Source: JBBRBB01 sp963830175 | Lineage (GTDB): Bacteria; Bacteroidota; Bacteroidia; Chitinophagales; Chitinophagaceae | DNA length: 64,000 bases | Assembly (NCBI GenBank): GCA_963830175.1 | Contig: CAWHKV010000005.1 | Location: 1-64,000, forward strand | Direction: 5' to 3' | In this document: positions 42,930 to 53,180 of the stretch, in pieces | How positions within the stretch are numbered: position 1 is the first letter of the stretch | Layout: each line of letters opens with the position of its first letter | Translations under genes and position numbers: made by a program | The notes under the pieces: model-generated | The model's database searches: none | What the model saw: the letters and a program-made list of their open reading frames with translations, nothing else | What the model was told of the DNA's origin: nothing

Positions 42930-45362
42930 ATGAAATCCAGCAATCATAATCTGAAGTTTAATTTTCTTTCAGGCGGTGGAGAAATGGGTCGGTTGATCCG
43001 CGCAAAAGACTGGAGCCAGACCCCATTAGGAGACCCGGAAGGCTGGCCACAAAGTTTACGAACCATGATTTCTGTAATGCTCGATAATCCTTTCGGCATG
43101 TACATAGCATGGGGCAAAGAATATACGCAGATTTATAATGATGGCTACCGCCCTATTCTCGGCGAAACAAAGCATCCCAGGGCATTAGGCATTAGTACCA
43201 AAGAAACTTTTGCGGAAATATGGAACATCATTGAATCGATGTTTGAAGGTGTTATGAAGGGTGTACCTGTTGGGTTTCCCGACTTTATGCTACCCCTTAA
43301 CAGGAATGGATATATTGAAAATTGTTACTTTGATTTTGCATACAGCCCCATAAGAATGGAAAATGGAGAAGTGGGTGGTGTTTTGGTAACAGTAATTGAA
43401 ACCACAAATAAAAAAAAGGCCGAGGAAGCCCTAAAAGAAAGCAATAAACTTTTGCAATTTGCTATAGATGCAACAGATCTTGCTACATGGGAAATTGATC
43501 CGGTTACCAAAATGTTTTCAGGGGATAATAGGTTAAAAAACTGGCATGGACTTTCCGAATCAGAAGACTTTGAACCTGAAACCGGTCTTAACGCAGTTTA
43601 TGAACAAGACCGGGAAATGCTTGTTAAAGCAATTAATGAAGCCTTAGATTTTTCGTCTGGTGGGCTTTTCAACATCGATTATACCATTATTAATCCTGTA
43701 AACCAGCAACTACGTATTGTAAGGGCAAAGGGGAAAGTGTTGTTTAATGAAGAAAAAGCACCATTGAAATTTACAGGCACATTACAAAATGTAACGGATG
43801 AGGTAATGGCCAACAGGAAGCGGGAAGAAAATGAAAGAAACCTGCGGCTGATGATTTTACAGGCACCTATTGCTATTGCCATATTGAGGGGTGATAACTA
43901 TATTGTTGAGATTGCAAATACCAAGGCGTTGCAATTATGGGGTAGAAAAGAAGAAGAAGTTTTAAATAAACCTGTTCTTGAAGCCATGCCTGAACTCGAA
44001 GGGCAGGGAATAAAAGAACTATTAGATGGTGTAAGGCTTACCGGTAAACGGTTTGCAACCGACGAACTTCCTGTACAACTGATGCGAAATGAAATCCTGG
44101 AAACCATTTATATCAATTTTTCTTATGAAGCGCTTTACGATGCCGACCAAAAAATAAATGGTATCATGGCTATTGGTTTTGATGTTTCCCAACAAGTAAT
44201 TGCCAGGAAAAAAGTAGAAGAGGCAGAGCAAAAATCCCGGCTCGCTATTAACTCTGCAGAACTTGGGGTATACGAAATAGAATACGCAACCAATCAAATG
44301 GTTACCGACAAACGTTTTAAAGAAATATGGGAAGTGGAGACCGATGTTACCAGAAATGAATATGCATCAAGCATTCATCCCGATGATATGAAAGCAAGAC
44401 TGGAAGCGCATAAAAATTCGCTGATTACAGGGCAACTAGATTACCAGGCAAGAATAATTAGAAAAGATAAATCTGTAAAGTGGTTGCGGATAATGGGAAC
44501 AGTTATTTATGATGACGCAAAAACACCCGTTAAACTTATAGGTGTAATCCAGGACATTTCAGAATCAGCAGAGGCCAGAAAGAAAATAGAAGAGGTTGTT
44601 GAAAACCGCACGAAAGAATTAACAGAGGTGAATGACTCACTTGAAAAAATGAATAAAGAACTGCAGTCTTTCGCCTATATTTCAAGCCACGATCTGCAGG
44701 AACCTCTAAGAAAAATTCAAACCTTCGCCTCCCAGATATTAGAAAAAGAGCAGGACAGGTTGAGTGAAAGTGGTAAGGATAAGTTTCACCGTATGCAGAA
44801 GGCGGCCAACAGAATGCAAACACTGATAGATGATTTACTGGCTTATTCCCGTACAAGTACATCAGACAGAAAATTCGAAAACACCAACCTGCACAACCTT
44901 TTGGTTGAGATTCAGGATGATCTTAAAGAAGAGTTACAAAACCTGCATGCAGTTGTTGAAAACCACCTTGCCTGCGAAATAAATATCATTCCTTTTCAAT
45001 TCAGGCAATTATTGTTTAATCTCATCAGCAATGCATTAAAATTTGCGAGGAAAAACAATCCGCCACACGTAATTATAAAAAGTGAAATATTTACTGGCAA
45101 TAAAGAAATTCATCCGAAACTGGAGAATGAAAAAACGTATTGTCACATTTTAGTATCGGATAACGGTATCGGATTCGAGCAACGTTTTAGCGAACAAATT
45201 TTCGATGTTTTCCAGCGCCTGCATGGCAGGGAACAATATAAAGGAACAGGAATTGGCCTTGCAATCGTTAAAAAGATCGTTGAGAATCACCAGGGAGTTA
45301 TTACGGCTACCGGGGCACCTAATATAGGAGCCACTTTCAATATTTACATTCCGGTTTTATAA
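42930..45362 (+). CDS. Cytosolic PAS-containing sensor histidine kinase
   Basis: 810 residues with no membrane segment or signal. About four PAS domains: residues 1-165 (start MGRLIRAKDWSQTPLGDPEG), about 170-300, about 305-430 and about 435-550 (LAINSAELGVYEIEYATNQM). A coiled coil VVENRTKELTEVNDSLEKMN follows. The HisKA H-box is FAYISSHDLQEPLRKIQTFA with the phospho-accepting His587. The ATPase domain has the N box QLLFNLISNALKFARK, G1 DNGIGFEQ and G2 GTGIGLAIVKKI. It transfers phosphate to an unknown response regulator; none is encoded next to it. The third PAS has a LWGRKEEEVLNKP FAD/small-molecule-type loop. It likely senses a cytosolic cue. Confidence 0.9.
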   Translation: MKSSNHNLKFNFLSGGGEMGRLIRAKDWSQTPLGDPEGWPQSLRTMISVMLDNPFGMYIAWGKEYTQIYNDGYRPILGETKHPRALGISTKETFAEIWNIIESMFEGVMKGVPVGFPDFMLPLNRNGYIENCYFDFAYSPIRMENGEVGGVLVTVIETTNKKKAEEALKESNKLLQFAIDATDLATWEIDPVTKMFSGDNRLKNWHGLSESEDFEPETGLNAVYEQDREMLVKAINEALDFSSGGLFNIDYTIINPVNQQLRIVRAKGKVLFNEEKAPLKFTGTLQNVTDEVMANRKREENERNLRLMILQAPIAIAILRGDNYIVEIANTKALQLWGRKEEEVLNKPVLEAMPELEGQGIKELLDGVRLTGKRFATDELPVQLMRNEILETIYINFSYEALYDADQKINGIMAIGFDVSQQVIARKKVEEAEQKSRLAINSAELGVYEIEYATNQMVTDKRFKEIWEVETDVTRNEYASSIHPDDMKARLEAHKNSLITGQLDYQARIIRKDKSVKWLRIMGTVIYDDAKTPVKLIGVIQDISESAEARKKIEEVVENRTKELTEVNDSLEKMNKELQSFAYISSHDLQEPLRKIQTFASQILEKEQDRLSESGKDKFHRMQKAANRMQTLIDDLLAYSRTSTSDRKFENTNLHNLLVEIQDDLKEELQNLHAVVENHLACEINIIPFQFRQLLFNLISNALKFARKNNPPHVIIKSEIFTGNKEIHPKLENEKTYCHILVSDNGIGFEQRFSEQIFDVFQRLHGREQYKGTGIGLAIVKKIVENHQGVITATGAPNIGATFNIYIPVL

Positions 45363-45389
45363 CCAAATACAGTTATATAATTTCTTATT

Positions 45390-45746
45390 ATGCTAACAAA
45401 TATTCATCCTAAACTACCCATGCGTAACAAAGAAATTTCAAAAAAATTTTATCTAAATAATTTGGGGTTTCAACTTTATGGCGATAATGATTATGATGGA
45501 TACCTGATGATTGAAAAAGACAATATTCAAATTCATTTTTTTGAATTTGCCTTACTTGATCCAAAAGAAAATTATGGCCAGGTATATATACGTACCAATG
45601 ATATTGATAACCTATACCAAACATGGTTAACACAAAATGTTTCCATCCATCCAGCGGGTCATTTGCAAATAAAACCATGGGGACAAAAGGAATTTTCCCT
45701 GTTAGACCCTGATAATAATTTGCTCACTTTTGGGCAGGATATTTAA
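45390..45746 (+). CDS. VOC-family (bleomycin-resistance-like) protein
   Basis: 118 residues. LTNIHPKLPMRNKEISKKFY, LNNLGFQLYGDNDYDGYLMI, HFFEFALLDPKENYGQVYIR and SLLDPDNNLLTFGQDI. The SLLDPDGN-type end and short length are like bleomycin-resistance proteins (Ble), but no drug-binding residue can be named. It follows the histidine kinase by 27 bases. Confidence 0.75.
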   Translation: MLTNIHPKLPMRNKEISKKFYLNNLGFQLYGDNDYDGYLMIEKDNIQIHFFEFALLDPKENYGQVYIRTNDIDNLYQTWLTQNVSIHPAGHLQIKPWGQKEFSLLDPDNNLLTFGQDI

Positions 45747-45876
45747 AATCCTTCTACTTACTTCTGTACTGTTGCCTAAAATTTCAAGATGATTGCAATA
45801 CTTCATTTTTCAAGAGGACTGAAAATATATAAGGTAATAAATACGTATTTTTATACTAACTCATTTCTATTCCCAA

Positions 45877-46458
45877 ATGAATACCAAAGTTGATTTTTAC
45901 TTTGAAAAAGCCGGTAAATGGCAGCATGAAACAGAAAGATTAAGGAAAATTGCCCTTGACTGCGGGCTTACAGAAGAATTAAAATGGGGTGTGCCCTGTT
46001 ACACTTATCAAAACCATAATATAGTATTGATTCATGTATTTAAAGAATATTGTGCATTACTATTTTTTAAAGGTGTGCTTTTAAATAATGATCATAATTT
46101 GTTGGTACAACAAACTAAAAATGTGCAGGCAGCACGGCAAATAAGATTTACAGCACTAAAGGAAATTGAAACGCAGGAAAAGAATATTAAAAGAACAATT
46201 TTTGAAGCTATAGAAGTTGAAAAAGCGGGGTTAAAGGTTGAACTTAAAAAAACCAATGACTTTTCCATCCCTACAGAATTCAATGAACGATTAAAAAAGC
46301 AACCTGCCTTAAAAACAGCATTCAATAAGTTAACCCCCGGCAGGCAGAGAGCTTACCTGTTGCATTTTTCCCAGCCAAAACAATCTAAAACCCGGGAGGC
46401 GCGTATAGACAAAAGCACTGCACAAATACTTGCAGGTAAGGGATTGAACGATGTGTAA
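45877..46458 (+). CDS. DUF1801/OmdA-type (YdeI-like) protein
   Basis: 193 residues. N-terminal DUF1801 part (NTKVDFYFEKAGKWQHETER, EELKWGVPCYTYQNHNIVLI, EYCALLFFKGVLL) followed by an OmdA part (IPTEFNERLKKQPALKTAFN, KLTPGRQRAYLLHFSQPKQS, KTREARIDKSTAQILAGKGL). It is the two-domain version of the protein at 329-616. Function unknown; family members are linked to bacteriocin or heat stress in other bacteria. Confidence 0.85.
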   Translation: MNTKVDFYFEKAGKWQHETERLRKIALDCGLTEELKWGVPCYTYQNHNIVLIHVFKEYCALLFFKGVLLNNDHNLLVQQTKNVQAARQIRFTALKEIETQEKNIKRTIFEAIEVEKAGLKVELKKTNDFSIPTEFNERLKKQPALKTAFNKLTPGRQRAYLLHFSQPKQSKTREARIDKSTAQILAGKGLNDV

Positions 46459-46486
46459 AAGTCGCAATGCCATTTAACAATTTAAA

Positions 46487-47203
46487 TTATTTCATTCGAT
46501 CATTTATTTGAACCGGCTTTTTCTTATTACGCATAAGCAACCATGCGAAAACAAGCATACAAACTGATATCCCTAAAAATGTATAATTACCGGAATCGTG
46601 ATCAGGTGCATATTCTATTACATTATGCAATGCCAGTAAATGATGATCAATAACACCTTCAACTATATTAAACAAACCCCATCCAGCCAGTAACCCCGAG
46701 GCTAATAGTTTTCCTGACCGGTCAACATCCTCCCTTAACATTAATTTCCATAGCAGCATCACTCCTATTAGTGTTACTATTAAACAGAATGCGTGAAAGA
46801 TGCCATCCCAAAACATGTTTACACTCTTACCAATATAATTTGTTGCAGGAATTTTATTAGATAACATTTCATGCACCTGAAATATTTGATGCAATACTAT
46901 TCCATCAATAAAACCACCAAAACCAATACCTAAAATAATAGATGCAGTGAATAAGGGAACCGGTGAAAGTACTTTCAAATTCGGATTAGCTGCAACAGTA
47001 TTTCTATATCTTTTATTTGTTAATGCAACCAATACTCCAACTATAACCGAAAGAACTATAAATGCGGAAAGCATTAATAATAAATTAGGATAAAACCGGC
47101 TATTATAAATGGCATCCTTAACTTCTTCATTACAAAGCGGGCATGCAAAAGCATTAGAAAAAATTCCAATTAGCAATACAGCACATAATACTTTTTTCTT
47201 CAT
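46487..47203 (-). CDS. DUF2243-family membrane protein
   Basis: 238 residues. An unusual N-terminus with a signal-like helix and CPLC (FACPLCNEEVKDAI, about residues 20-33), then about five membrane helices. The DUF2243 signature is SIILGIGFGGFIDGIVLHQI (FGGFxDGxVLHQ) and VEGVIDHHLLALHNV with conserved His residues that could bind metal. Function unknown. Its end is close to the convergent gene 45877-46458 with 28 bases between; no terminator is visible. Confidence 0.8.
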   Translation of the reverse strand: MKKKVLCAVLLIGIFSNAFACPLCNEEVKDAIYNSRFYPNLLLMLSAFIVLSVIVGVLVALTNKRYRNTVAANPNLKVLSPVPLFTASIILGIGFGGFIDGIVLHQIFQVHEMLSNKIPATNYIGKSVNMFWDGIFHAFCLIVTLIGVMLLWKLMLREDVDRSGKLLASGLLAGWGLFNIVEGVIDHHLLALHNVIEYAPDHDSGNYTFLGISVCMLVFAWLLMRNKKKPVQINDRMK

Positions 47204-47410
47204 AAAATATTATTTACAATCTTCAGCAATATTATTGTTTTACGGATCAATAAAAGTGACATTTTATAGTCAGGAAAAACAAAAAATTGCTTTATTTTAT
47301 TTTTGTCCCTGATTAAAAGAGTTTCTAATTTTTCTTCCTAAAATCGCATTCCGGTTTCAATTCTATTTGTACCTTTTGCCTTCATTAATTTTAATCACTT
47401 AAATATAATT

Positions 47411-48851
47411 ATGAAAATATTCGCTACTTTCTTTAATGGCAATGATGTTGGGTTATCAGCAGCATGGCGCAAAATAATAAGTCAGCCGATGCATTAAAAA
47501 TGACGCTTCAAAAGATATCCAGTCAGGATACGATACTTACAAACAGATAGCCCTTCAAATATGGGATTTTGCCGAAGTAGGTTATAAAGAAACCAAAAGC
47601 GCCACCTTACTTATAAACACTTTAAAAGAAAAGGGCTTTACGGTAGAGACAGGTGTGGCAGGTATGCCAACATCGTTCGTTGCAACTTACGGAAGCGGCA
47701 AACCCGTTATTGCCATACTTGCCGAGTATGATGCGCTGCCCGGTTTTTCGCAGGACGCATCCCCAAATAAAACGCCTGCCGCCAATAAAACAAACGGGCA
47801 TGGTTGCGGTCACCATTTATTCGGAACAGGTTCTGTTGCCGCAGGCATCGCCATTAAGAAACTTATGGAAGAAGGCAAATTAAAAGGGACCATAAAAGTT
47901 TACGGAACGCCTGCAGAAGAAGGTGGCGATGGTAAAGTGTATATGGTGCGCGATGGTTTATTCAACGACGTAGATGTAGCCATTCACTGGCATCCCGGCG
48001 ATCAAAACGCGGTTGCTTACTCTAGTTCACTTGCCATAAAAACAGCAAAGTTCAGGTTTCATGGCATCTCCGCACATGCTGCTGCTTCACCCGATAAAGG
48101 GCGCTCGGCATTAGATGGTGTGGAAGCGATGGACTATATGGTTAACATGATGCGCGAACACGTTCCGCAGGAATCCCGCATTCATTATGTAATTACTGAT
48201 GGAGGTAAAGCGCCCAATGTTATACCCGATTTTTCAGAGGTATTTTACTATGTAAGAAATCCTCAAAAAAATATTGTTGACAGTTTATTTAACCGTGTGT
48301 TAAATGCCGCAAACGGCGCAGCAACAGGCACAGGCACTACAATGGATTATGAAATTATCAGTGGCTCTCACGACCTGCTGATCAATAAAACACTTGCCAC
48401 GGCCATGCAGGCAAACCTGCAAAAAGTTGGTGGTGTTACATACACTGAAGAGGAGAAAATTTATGCGCGGCAAATTCAAAAATCATTCCTGGGTAATACA
48501 CAGTCCATCGATTCGGCAGCTTATGTAAAACCCCTTCATATGGAAACAAGTATGGGTTCGACTGATGTAGGAGATGTAAGTTATGTGGTGCCTACGGTAG
48601 GTATGGAAGGTGCTACCTGGGTGCCAGGCACTTCGGCACATAGCTGGCAGGCTGTAGCCTGCGGCGGAACAGATATTGGAACCAAGGGTATGATGGTTGC
48701 CGCAAAAACCATGGCATTAACTGCCATTGACCTATTTACTAACCCCGCATTGATACAAAAAGCAAAAGAAGAATTTTCACAATCAGTAGGCGATTACAAA
48801 TACAAACCTTTGCTTGGCGACAGAAAACCAGCATTGAATTACAGGGATTAA
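47411..48851 (+). pseudogene. M20 amidohydrolase (AbgB-like), frameshifted in the signal-peptide region
   Basis: ATG at 47411 opens MKIFATFF, then frame breaks; pieces MAMMLGYQQ, MAQNNKSADALK and ASKDIQSGYDTYKQIALQIW lie in different frames, suggesting two or three one-base losses (one near the 5-A run at 47496-47500). From about 47510 the protein is continuous to 48851: LAEYDALPGFSQ, GHGCGHHLFG (Zn ligands), GTPAEEGGDGKV, HWHPGD and HAAASPDKGRSALDG (the catalytic-domain/dimerisation loop). The layout is that of p-aminobenzoyl-glutamate hydrolase subunit B and related M20D enzymes. With the signal peptide it would be exported. If the breaks are real, no normal N-terminus is made. Confidence 0.75.
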
Positions 48852-49003
48852 TAGTGACTGACATCATACAGTTTTTGTTGGTTAATTAATGTACCCGGCA
48901 GTGGTTACTTTGGGCATCACCTGTTGCGTCGCACACTTGTACTTTTTGTTATAATGGGAGCAATATTTTTAAAGTAAAAATTATAACAACCAATTTATTT
49001 CAA

Positions 49004-49504
49004 ATGAAAAATACATTACTGCTGGTATCCGTAATTATTGCGACTTTTTGCCTGGGTTTTTCATTCAGGAATATCGGGTTTGTTCCAACCAATAAATCAG
49101 ACCTTTATCCTACAATCCAAAACCCAACGCATATGAAACTTGGTGCATTTTCTATAAGCCTGAATGTAAAAGATATTAAGGCATCTAAACAATTTTATGA
49201 GAAACTGGGATTCGCTGTTTTTGCAGGCAGTCTTGAACAAAATTATCTCATTATGAAAAATGGAAATGCGCTCATCGGGCTTTTCCAGGGAATGTTCGAA
49301 GGCAACCTGCTAACCTTTAATCCCGGGTGGGACGAGAATGCAAAAAATCTTGAAAACTTTGACGATATAAGAGACATTCAAAAACATTTAAAAAGCAAGG
49401 GAATAACGTTATCATCCGAGGCAGATGAACAAACAACCGGACCTGCAAGCCTCACCCTAACAGATCCTGATGGTAACGTTATTTTACTGGACCAGCATCG
49501 TTGA
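49004..49504 (+). CDS. VOC-family protein with signal peptide
   Basis: 166 residues with an N-terminal hydrophobic segment (LLLVSVIIATFCLGFSF). The VOC domain from about 45: MKLGAFSISLNVKDIKASKQ, FYEKLGFAVFAGSLEQNYLI, MKNGNALIGLFQGMFEGNLL and SLTLTDPDGNVILLDQHR. Two of its ligand positions (the Glu-like GNxLTF area and GNVILLDQH) are plausible but not certain. An exported VOC protein is unusual; the family is generally cytosolic. Confidence 0.75.
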   Translation: MKNTLLLVSVIIATFCLGFSFRNIGFVPTNKSDLYPTIQNPTHMKLGAFSISLNVKDIKASKQFYEKLGFAVFAGSLEQNYLIMKNGNALIGLFQGMFEGNLLTFNPGWDENAKNLENFDDIRDIQKHLKSKGITLSSEADEQTTGPASLTLTDPDGNVILLDQHR

Positions 49505-49611
49505 AATTTTTAATAAATGAATATGGCATTTCCTTTCAAGTCATGTTTGTAACACTTGCATAAAAAGTGGTTTGCTTAAAAAACATTATCCTCTGTTAGG
49601 ATGAAATTTTT

Positions 49612-50160
49612 ATGGCTGCAATATTTCCAGTTATTTCAAATAATGTTTTGTTACTGAGGCAGTTTACCCAAAGTGATCTTCCACAAATATTTTATGGACT
49701 TTCGCATCCTGACGTAATTGCTTACTATGGTGTGCAATACGATTCTTTAGAAAGTGCAAAAGCCCAATTGAATTTTTTTAAAAACCTCGAAGAAAATGAA
49801 ACAGGAGTATGGTGGGCTGTTTGCTCAGCTGATGATAAAATATTTTATGGAGCATGCGGTTTAAACAATTTATCTAAAACACACAAGAAGGCTGAAATAG
49901 GTTTTTGGCTGTTGCCTGAATACTGGAAAAAAGGAATTATGAAAACGGTGGTTGAAATGGTTTGTTCATACGCTTTTAAAAAATTAAACCTCCATCGCAT
50001 TGAAGCGCTGGTAGAAACCGGAAATATTAAAAGCAAAAAGCTTTTAACAAAACTTCACTTTAATCATGAAGGCACCATGAAAGATTGTGAAATAAAAAAT
50101 GAAAAATTTATAAGCCTCGATATTTACGCGAGGTTAAATCATGACCTCACAATAAAGTAA
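49612..50160 (+). CDS. GNAT-family N-acetyltransferase (RimJ/RimL type)
   Basis: 182 residues. The RimJ/RimL-like acetyltransferase_3 pattern: LLRQFTQSDLPQIFYGLSHP, FYGACGLNNLSKTHKKAEIG, FWLLPEYWKKGIMKTVVEMV (acetyl-CoA loop) and YAFKKLNLHRIEALVETGNI, ending LLTKLHFNHEGTMKDCEIK. In other bacteria such enzymes acetylate ribosomal-protein N-termini or small molecules. Cytosolic, stand-alone gene. Confidence 0.85.
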   Translation: MAAIFPVISNNVLLLRQFTQSDLPQIFYGLSHPDVIAYYGVQYDSLESAKAQLNFFKNLEENETGVWWAVCSADDKIFYGACGLNNLSKTHKKAEIGFWLLPEYWKKGIMKTVVEMVCSYAFKKLNLHRIEALVETGNIKSKKLLTKLHFNHEGTMKDCEIKNEKFISLDIYARLNHDLTIK

Positions 50161-50397
50161 AAATCGTTTTTGCTTATTTATTTTTTCTCAATACCTCTAT
50201 TTTATAATTTCCTGAAATTAACTTACTCCTACCCTTGCCTCTTATAAAATGTTTTCATTTTTAATGCAGGAAAAATCTTAAATTATGGCGATGGCTTTAC
50301 ACTTTGATATTGCCTCTATAAATATTTTTTATCATGCAAAAAAGAACCTTGGGAGCGCCACTTAAAAATAATATTATTTAAAAATTCAAAATATATA

Positions 50398-51630
50398 ATG
50401 AAATCGACAATTATTACGCTGTTTCTTGGGATAGGTTTTTTTTTCACATTTGCACAGCAACCACCTACAGAAACCATTACAACGCTAACAACTAATACGC
50501 CTGAACAAAAAGCGATTATCGAGCTGTCTAAACAAAAATGGGATTGGATGGCAGAAAAGAATGTTGACCATTTACAGCAACTGTTTCACGATAAATCCAT
50601 GTTCATTCACATGGGCGGTACCTGTGGGGAAAAACCAGGAGATCAACACAATAAAGAATGGCGGCATCTGGTATAAAAAAGCTGAAGTGTACTCAGTAGT
50701 GGTAAATATGTTTGGCAACACAGCCATTCTTTTAAATGATATAGACCTGGTGGCGGTGGTTGGCGGAAACGAAGTGATCAATCCTTTTATGGTTACAGAA
50801 GTATACATAAAAGAAAACAATACCTGGAAAATGGGATCGCTTACTTTCTCTCATTTACGCAGGCCGGTTAAAATGAATAAAAAACCGGTTCTTGAAAAAA
50901 TATGGGAATCGGATTCACTTTCACTTAAAGGTCCTGAATCGGTTTTGTATGATGACAATTCAAATTCTTTGTTTATATCAAGTATGAATGCCGGAAGTAT
51001 TGTGCAACTGGATACGAGCGGTAAGGTGATAAAGAAAGACTGGGTAAGCGGTCTTACATCCAATAAGGGTTCTGCGATTTATAATGGAATGCTCTATACA
51101 GCTGAAACTGCTGCTGTAGCTGTAATAGACCTTTACAATGCATCGGTTGTAAAACGTATACCTGTAGCAGGTGCTATAATGTTGAACGATGTAACCATTG
51201 ATAGGAAAGGAACAGTGTATGTTACCGATACCCGTGCCGGAACCGTTTACAAAATAGAGAATGACAAGCCGGAACTTTATTTAGAAAACCTACCCGGGGC
51301 TAACGGGCTTCTTTCTGTAAATAATGATTTGTATGTTGTTAGCTCAACCGGTTTTTTTAAGGCAGATAGAAATAAAAATCTTAATAACGATTGCGGATGA
51401 ATTTGAAAGTGGGCTTGATGGCATTGTTATGATCAGCGATCACGAATTTATTATCAGCAATTACCACGGGATGCTGTATTATGTGAGTACTGATGGAACT
51501 AAAGAACTCTTACTCGATACTCGGTGAAAATAAAAAAATGGCAAACGATATAGGGTATGATTCGCAAACAAAAACCTTATACGTACCATCGTTCAGTACC
51601 AATACCATTTTTGCATATAAACTCAGGTAA
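50398..51630 (+). pseudogene. Secreted NTF2-like plus SMP-30/NHL-type fusion, three frameshifts
   Basis: Signal peptide MKSTIITLFLGIGFFFTFAQ. The first frame (to 50676) covers the first NTF2-like half (WDWMAEKNVDHLQQLFHDKS). The next frame (from about 50640 to 51400) continues GGIWYKKAEVYSVVVNMFGN and then a beta-propeller (PESVLYDDNSNSLFISSMNA, LNDVTIDRKGTVYVTDTRAG). A third frame (to 51527) continues ILITIADEFESGLDGIVMIS, and a fourth ends MANDIGYDSQTKTLYVPSFS at 51630. Breaks lie near 50637 (one extra base), 51375 and 51520. Reassembled, it is a fusion of an NTF2-like domain and an SMP-30/gluconolactonase-like propeller, both without an assigned substrate. Confidence 0.65.
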
Positions 51631-51668
51631 TAAAATTATATATTCAACATAATTTCTCAGCAGGTAAT

Positions 51669-52199
51669 ATGGCCTTTTCCGTAACTGAAACCATTCAAAT
51701 AATTGAACGAACACCTGCGGTGTTGCACGCTATGTTATTTTCATTTCCGGAAACACTGGTACATGCAAATGAAGGACGTGAAACATGGAGCGTTTTTGAC
51801 ATTGTGGGTCATATGATCGAGGGCGAAAAAACAGACTGGATACCGAGGATGAATATCATTCTTACTAATAATGACAACAAACAATTTGAACCGTTCAACA
51901 GGTTTTCGCAAATCGAAGCAAATACAAACAAAACATTATCTACTCTGTTAAGCGAATTTGACACGCTTAGAAAGCAAAATGTTTACATTCTTCAGGAGAA
52001 AAATTTACAGGAAGAAGATCTTCAAAAAACAGGCATCCATCCTGAATTTGGGCAGGTAACTTTATCACAGTTGATCGCAACATGGGCAGTGCATGATCTT
52101 AATCATATCGCGCAAATTTGCAGGGTAATTTCTTATAAGTATAGACAAGAAACCGACCCGTGGATTAAATACCTGCGTATATTACAATCGCACCAATAA
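51669..52199 (+). CDS. DinB-family protein
   Basis: 176 residues. Four-helix bundle with His ligands: WSVFDIVGHMIEGEKTDWIP (first His) and LSQLIATWAVHDLNHIAQIC (two His near the end, spaced by four). The FGQVTLSQLIATWAVHDLNH segment fits the DinB_2 pattern. Likely Ni/Zn-binding, possible thiol-S-transferase; role unknown. Follows the NTF2-SMP30 locus by 38 bases. Confidence 0.85.
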   Translation: MAFSVTETIQIIERTPAVLHAMLFSFPETLVHANEGRETWSVFDIVGHMIEGEKTDWIPRMNIILTNNDNKQFEPFNRFSQIEANTNKTLSTLLSEFDTLRKQNVYILQEKNLQEEDLQKTGIHPEFGQVTLSQLIATWAVHDLNHIAQICRVISYKYRQETDPWIKYLRILQSHQ

Positions 52200-52227
52200 T
52201 TTTGGCGAAATACTGTATACTTTTAAA

Positions 52228-53097
52228 ATGATTCTTCGAATGTTTATGCATAAACACCTGGTAATATTTTGCTGTTTTTTTATTTGTTTATCATCGTTTG
52301 CACAGTCCCCAACTGGAAAGTCATTAGCGGACCGTAATCCATTTGTTTTAGGTAGTGTTGAAAAGTTGTATTCCAGCATTTTAAAAGAAGAAAGAACATT
52401 AAATATTTATTTGCCTGATTCGTATACGGCAAATGATACTGCACATTACCCTATAATTTATTTACTGGATGGTTCGAGAGACGAAGATTTCATTCATATT
52501 GCAGGGTTGGTACAGTTTTGCAGTTTCGAATGGGTGCATATTTTGCCACCTTCTATTGTGGTAGGAATTGCAACTGTTGACAGGCGGCGGGACTTTACTT
52601 TTGAAACCGAAATTGAATCAGATAAAAAACGTTATCCAACCACCGGGCATTCTGAGAAGTTCATTCAGTTTATAAAAGATGAATTGCAGCCTTATATTGA
52701 AAGCAATTACAGAACCGCCGGCTCAAAAACTTTAATCGGGCAATCCCTGGGTGGTTTGCTTGCAACAGAAATTTTGTTTAAACACCCCGACATTTTTAAT
52801 AAATATATTATTGTAAGTCCCAGTTTATGGTGGAACAATGGTTCTTTATTAGCCGCGCCTTTACATGCATTAAGCCAAATTCAGGAAAATGTACAGGTAT
52901 TTATTGGCGTGGGTAAAGAAGGGTTAACCCCAACAGAAATTCCCAGGGTTATGGAAGTAGATGCGAATTTGCTCGTTGAAAAATTAAAAGGGGTAAAAAA
53001 TAATCATCTGCAGGTATTTTTTGATTACCTGCCGCAGGAAGATCATGCTACAATTATGCACCAGGCGGTGTATAATGCCTTTCGTGTTTTGCAATAA
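52228..53097 (+). CDS. Secreted esterase-family hydrolase (IroE/Fes-like)
   Basis: 289 residues with a signal peptide (ends SSFAQ, about 26; a later ATG at 52246 is also possible). LNIYLPDSYTANDTAHYPII, YLLDGSRDEDFIHIAGLVQF and the nucleophile GQSLGG with Ser173. The likely catalytic His is in YLPQEDHATIMHQAVYNAF. It lacks the C-terminal TPR extension of the 26599 paralogue. Putative esterase; ferric-siderophore or ester substrates are possible from the family. Confidence 0.8.
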   Translation: MILRMFMHKHLVIFCCFFICLSSFAQSPTGKSLADRNPFVLGSVEKLYSSILKEERTLNIYLPDSYTANDTAHYPIIYLLDGSRDEDFIHIAGLVQFCSFEWVHILPPSIVVGIATVDRRRDFTFETEIESDKKRYPTTGHSEKFIQFIKDELQPYIESNYRTAGSKTLIGQSLGGLLATEILFKHPDIFNKYIIVSPSLWWNNGSLLAAPLHALSQIQENVQVFIGVGKEGLTPTEIPRVMEVDANLLVEKLKGVKNNHLQVFFDYLPQEDHATIMHQAVYNAFRVLQ

Positions 53098-53180
53098 CAG
53101 TTGTTTAATTATATCACTATTAATAAAAATATAGAATTTTATAATCGCTGTTTTAAAACGTCATCATTCAATTTTCGTTT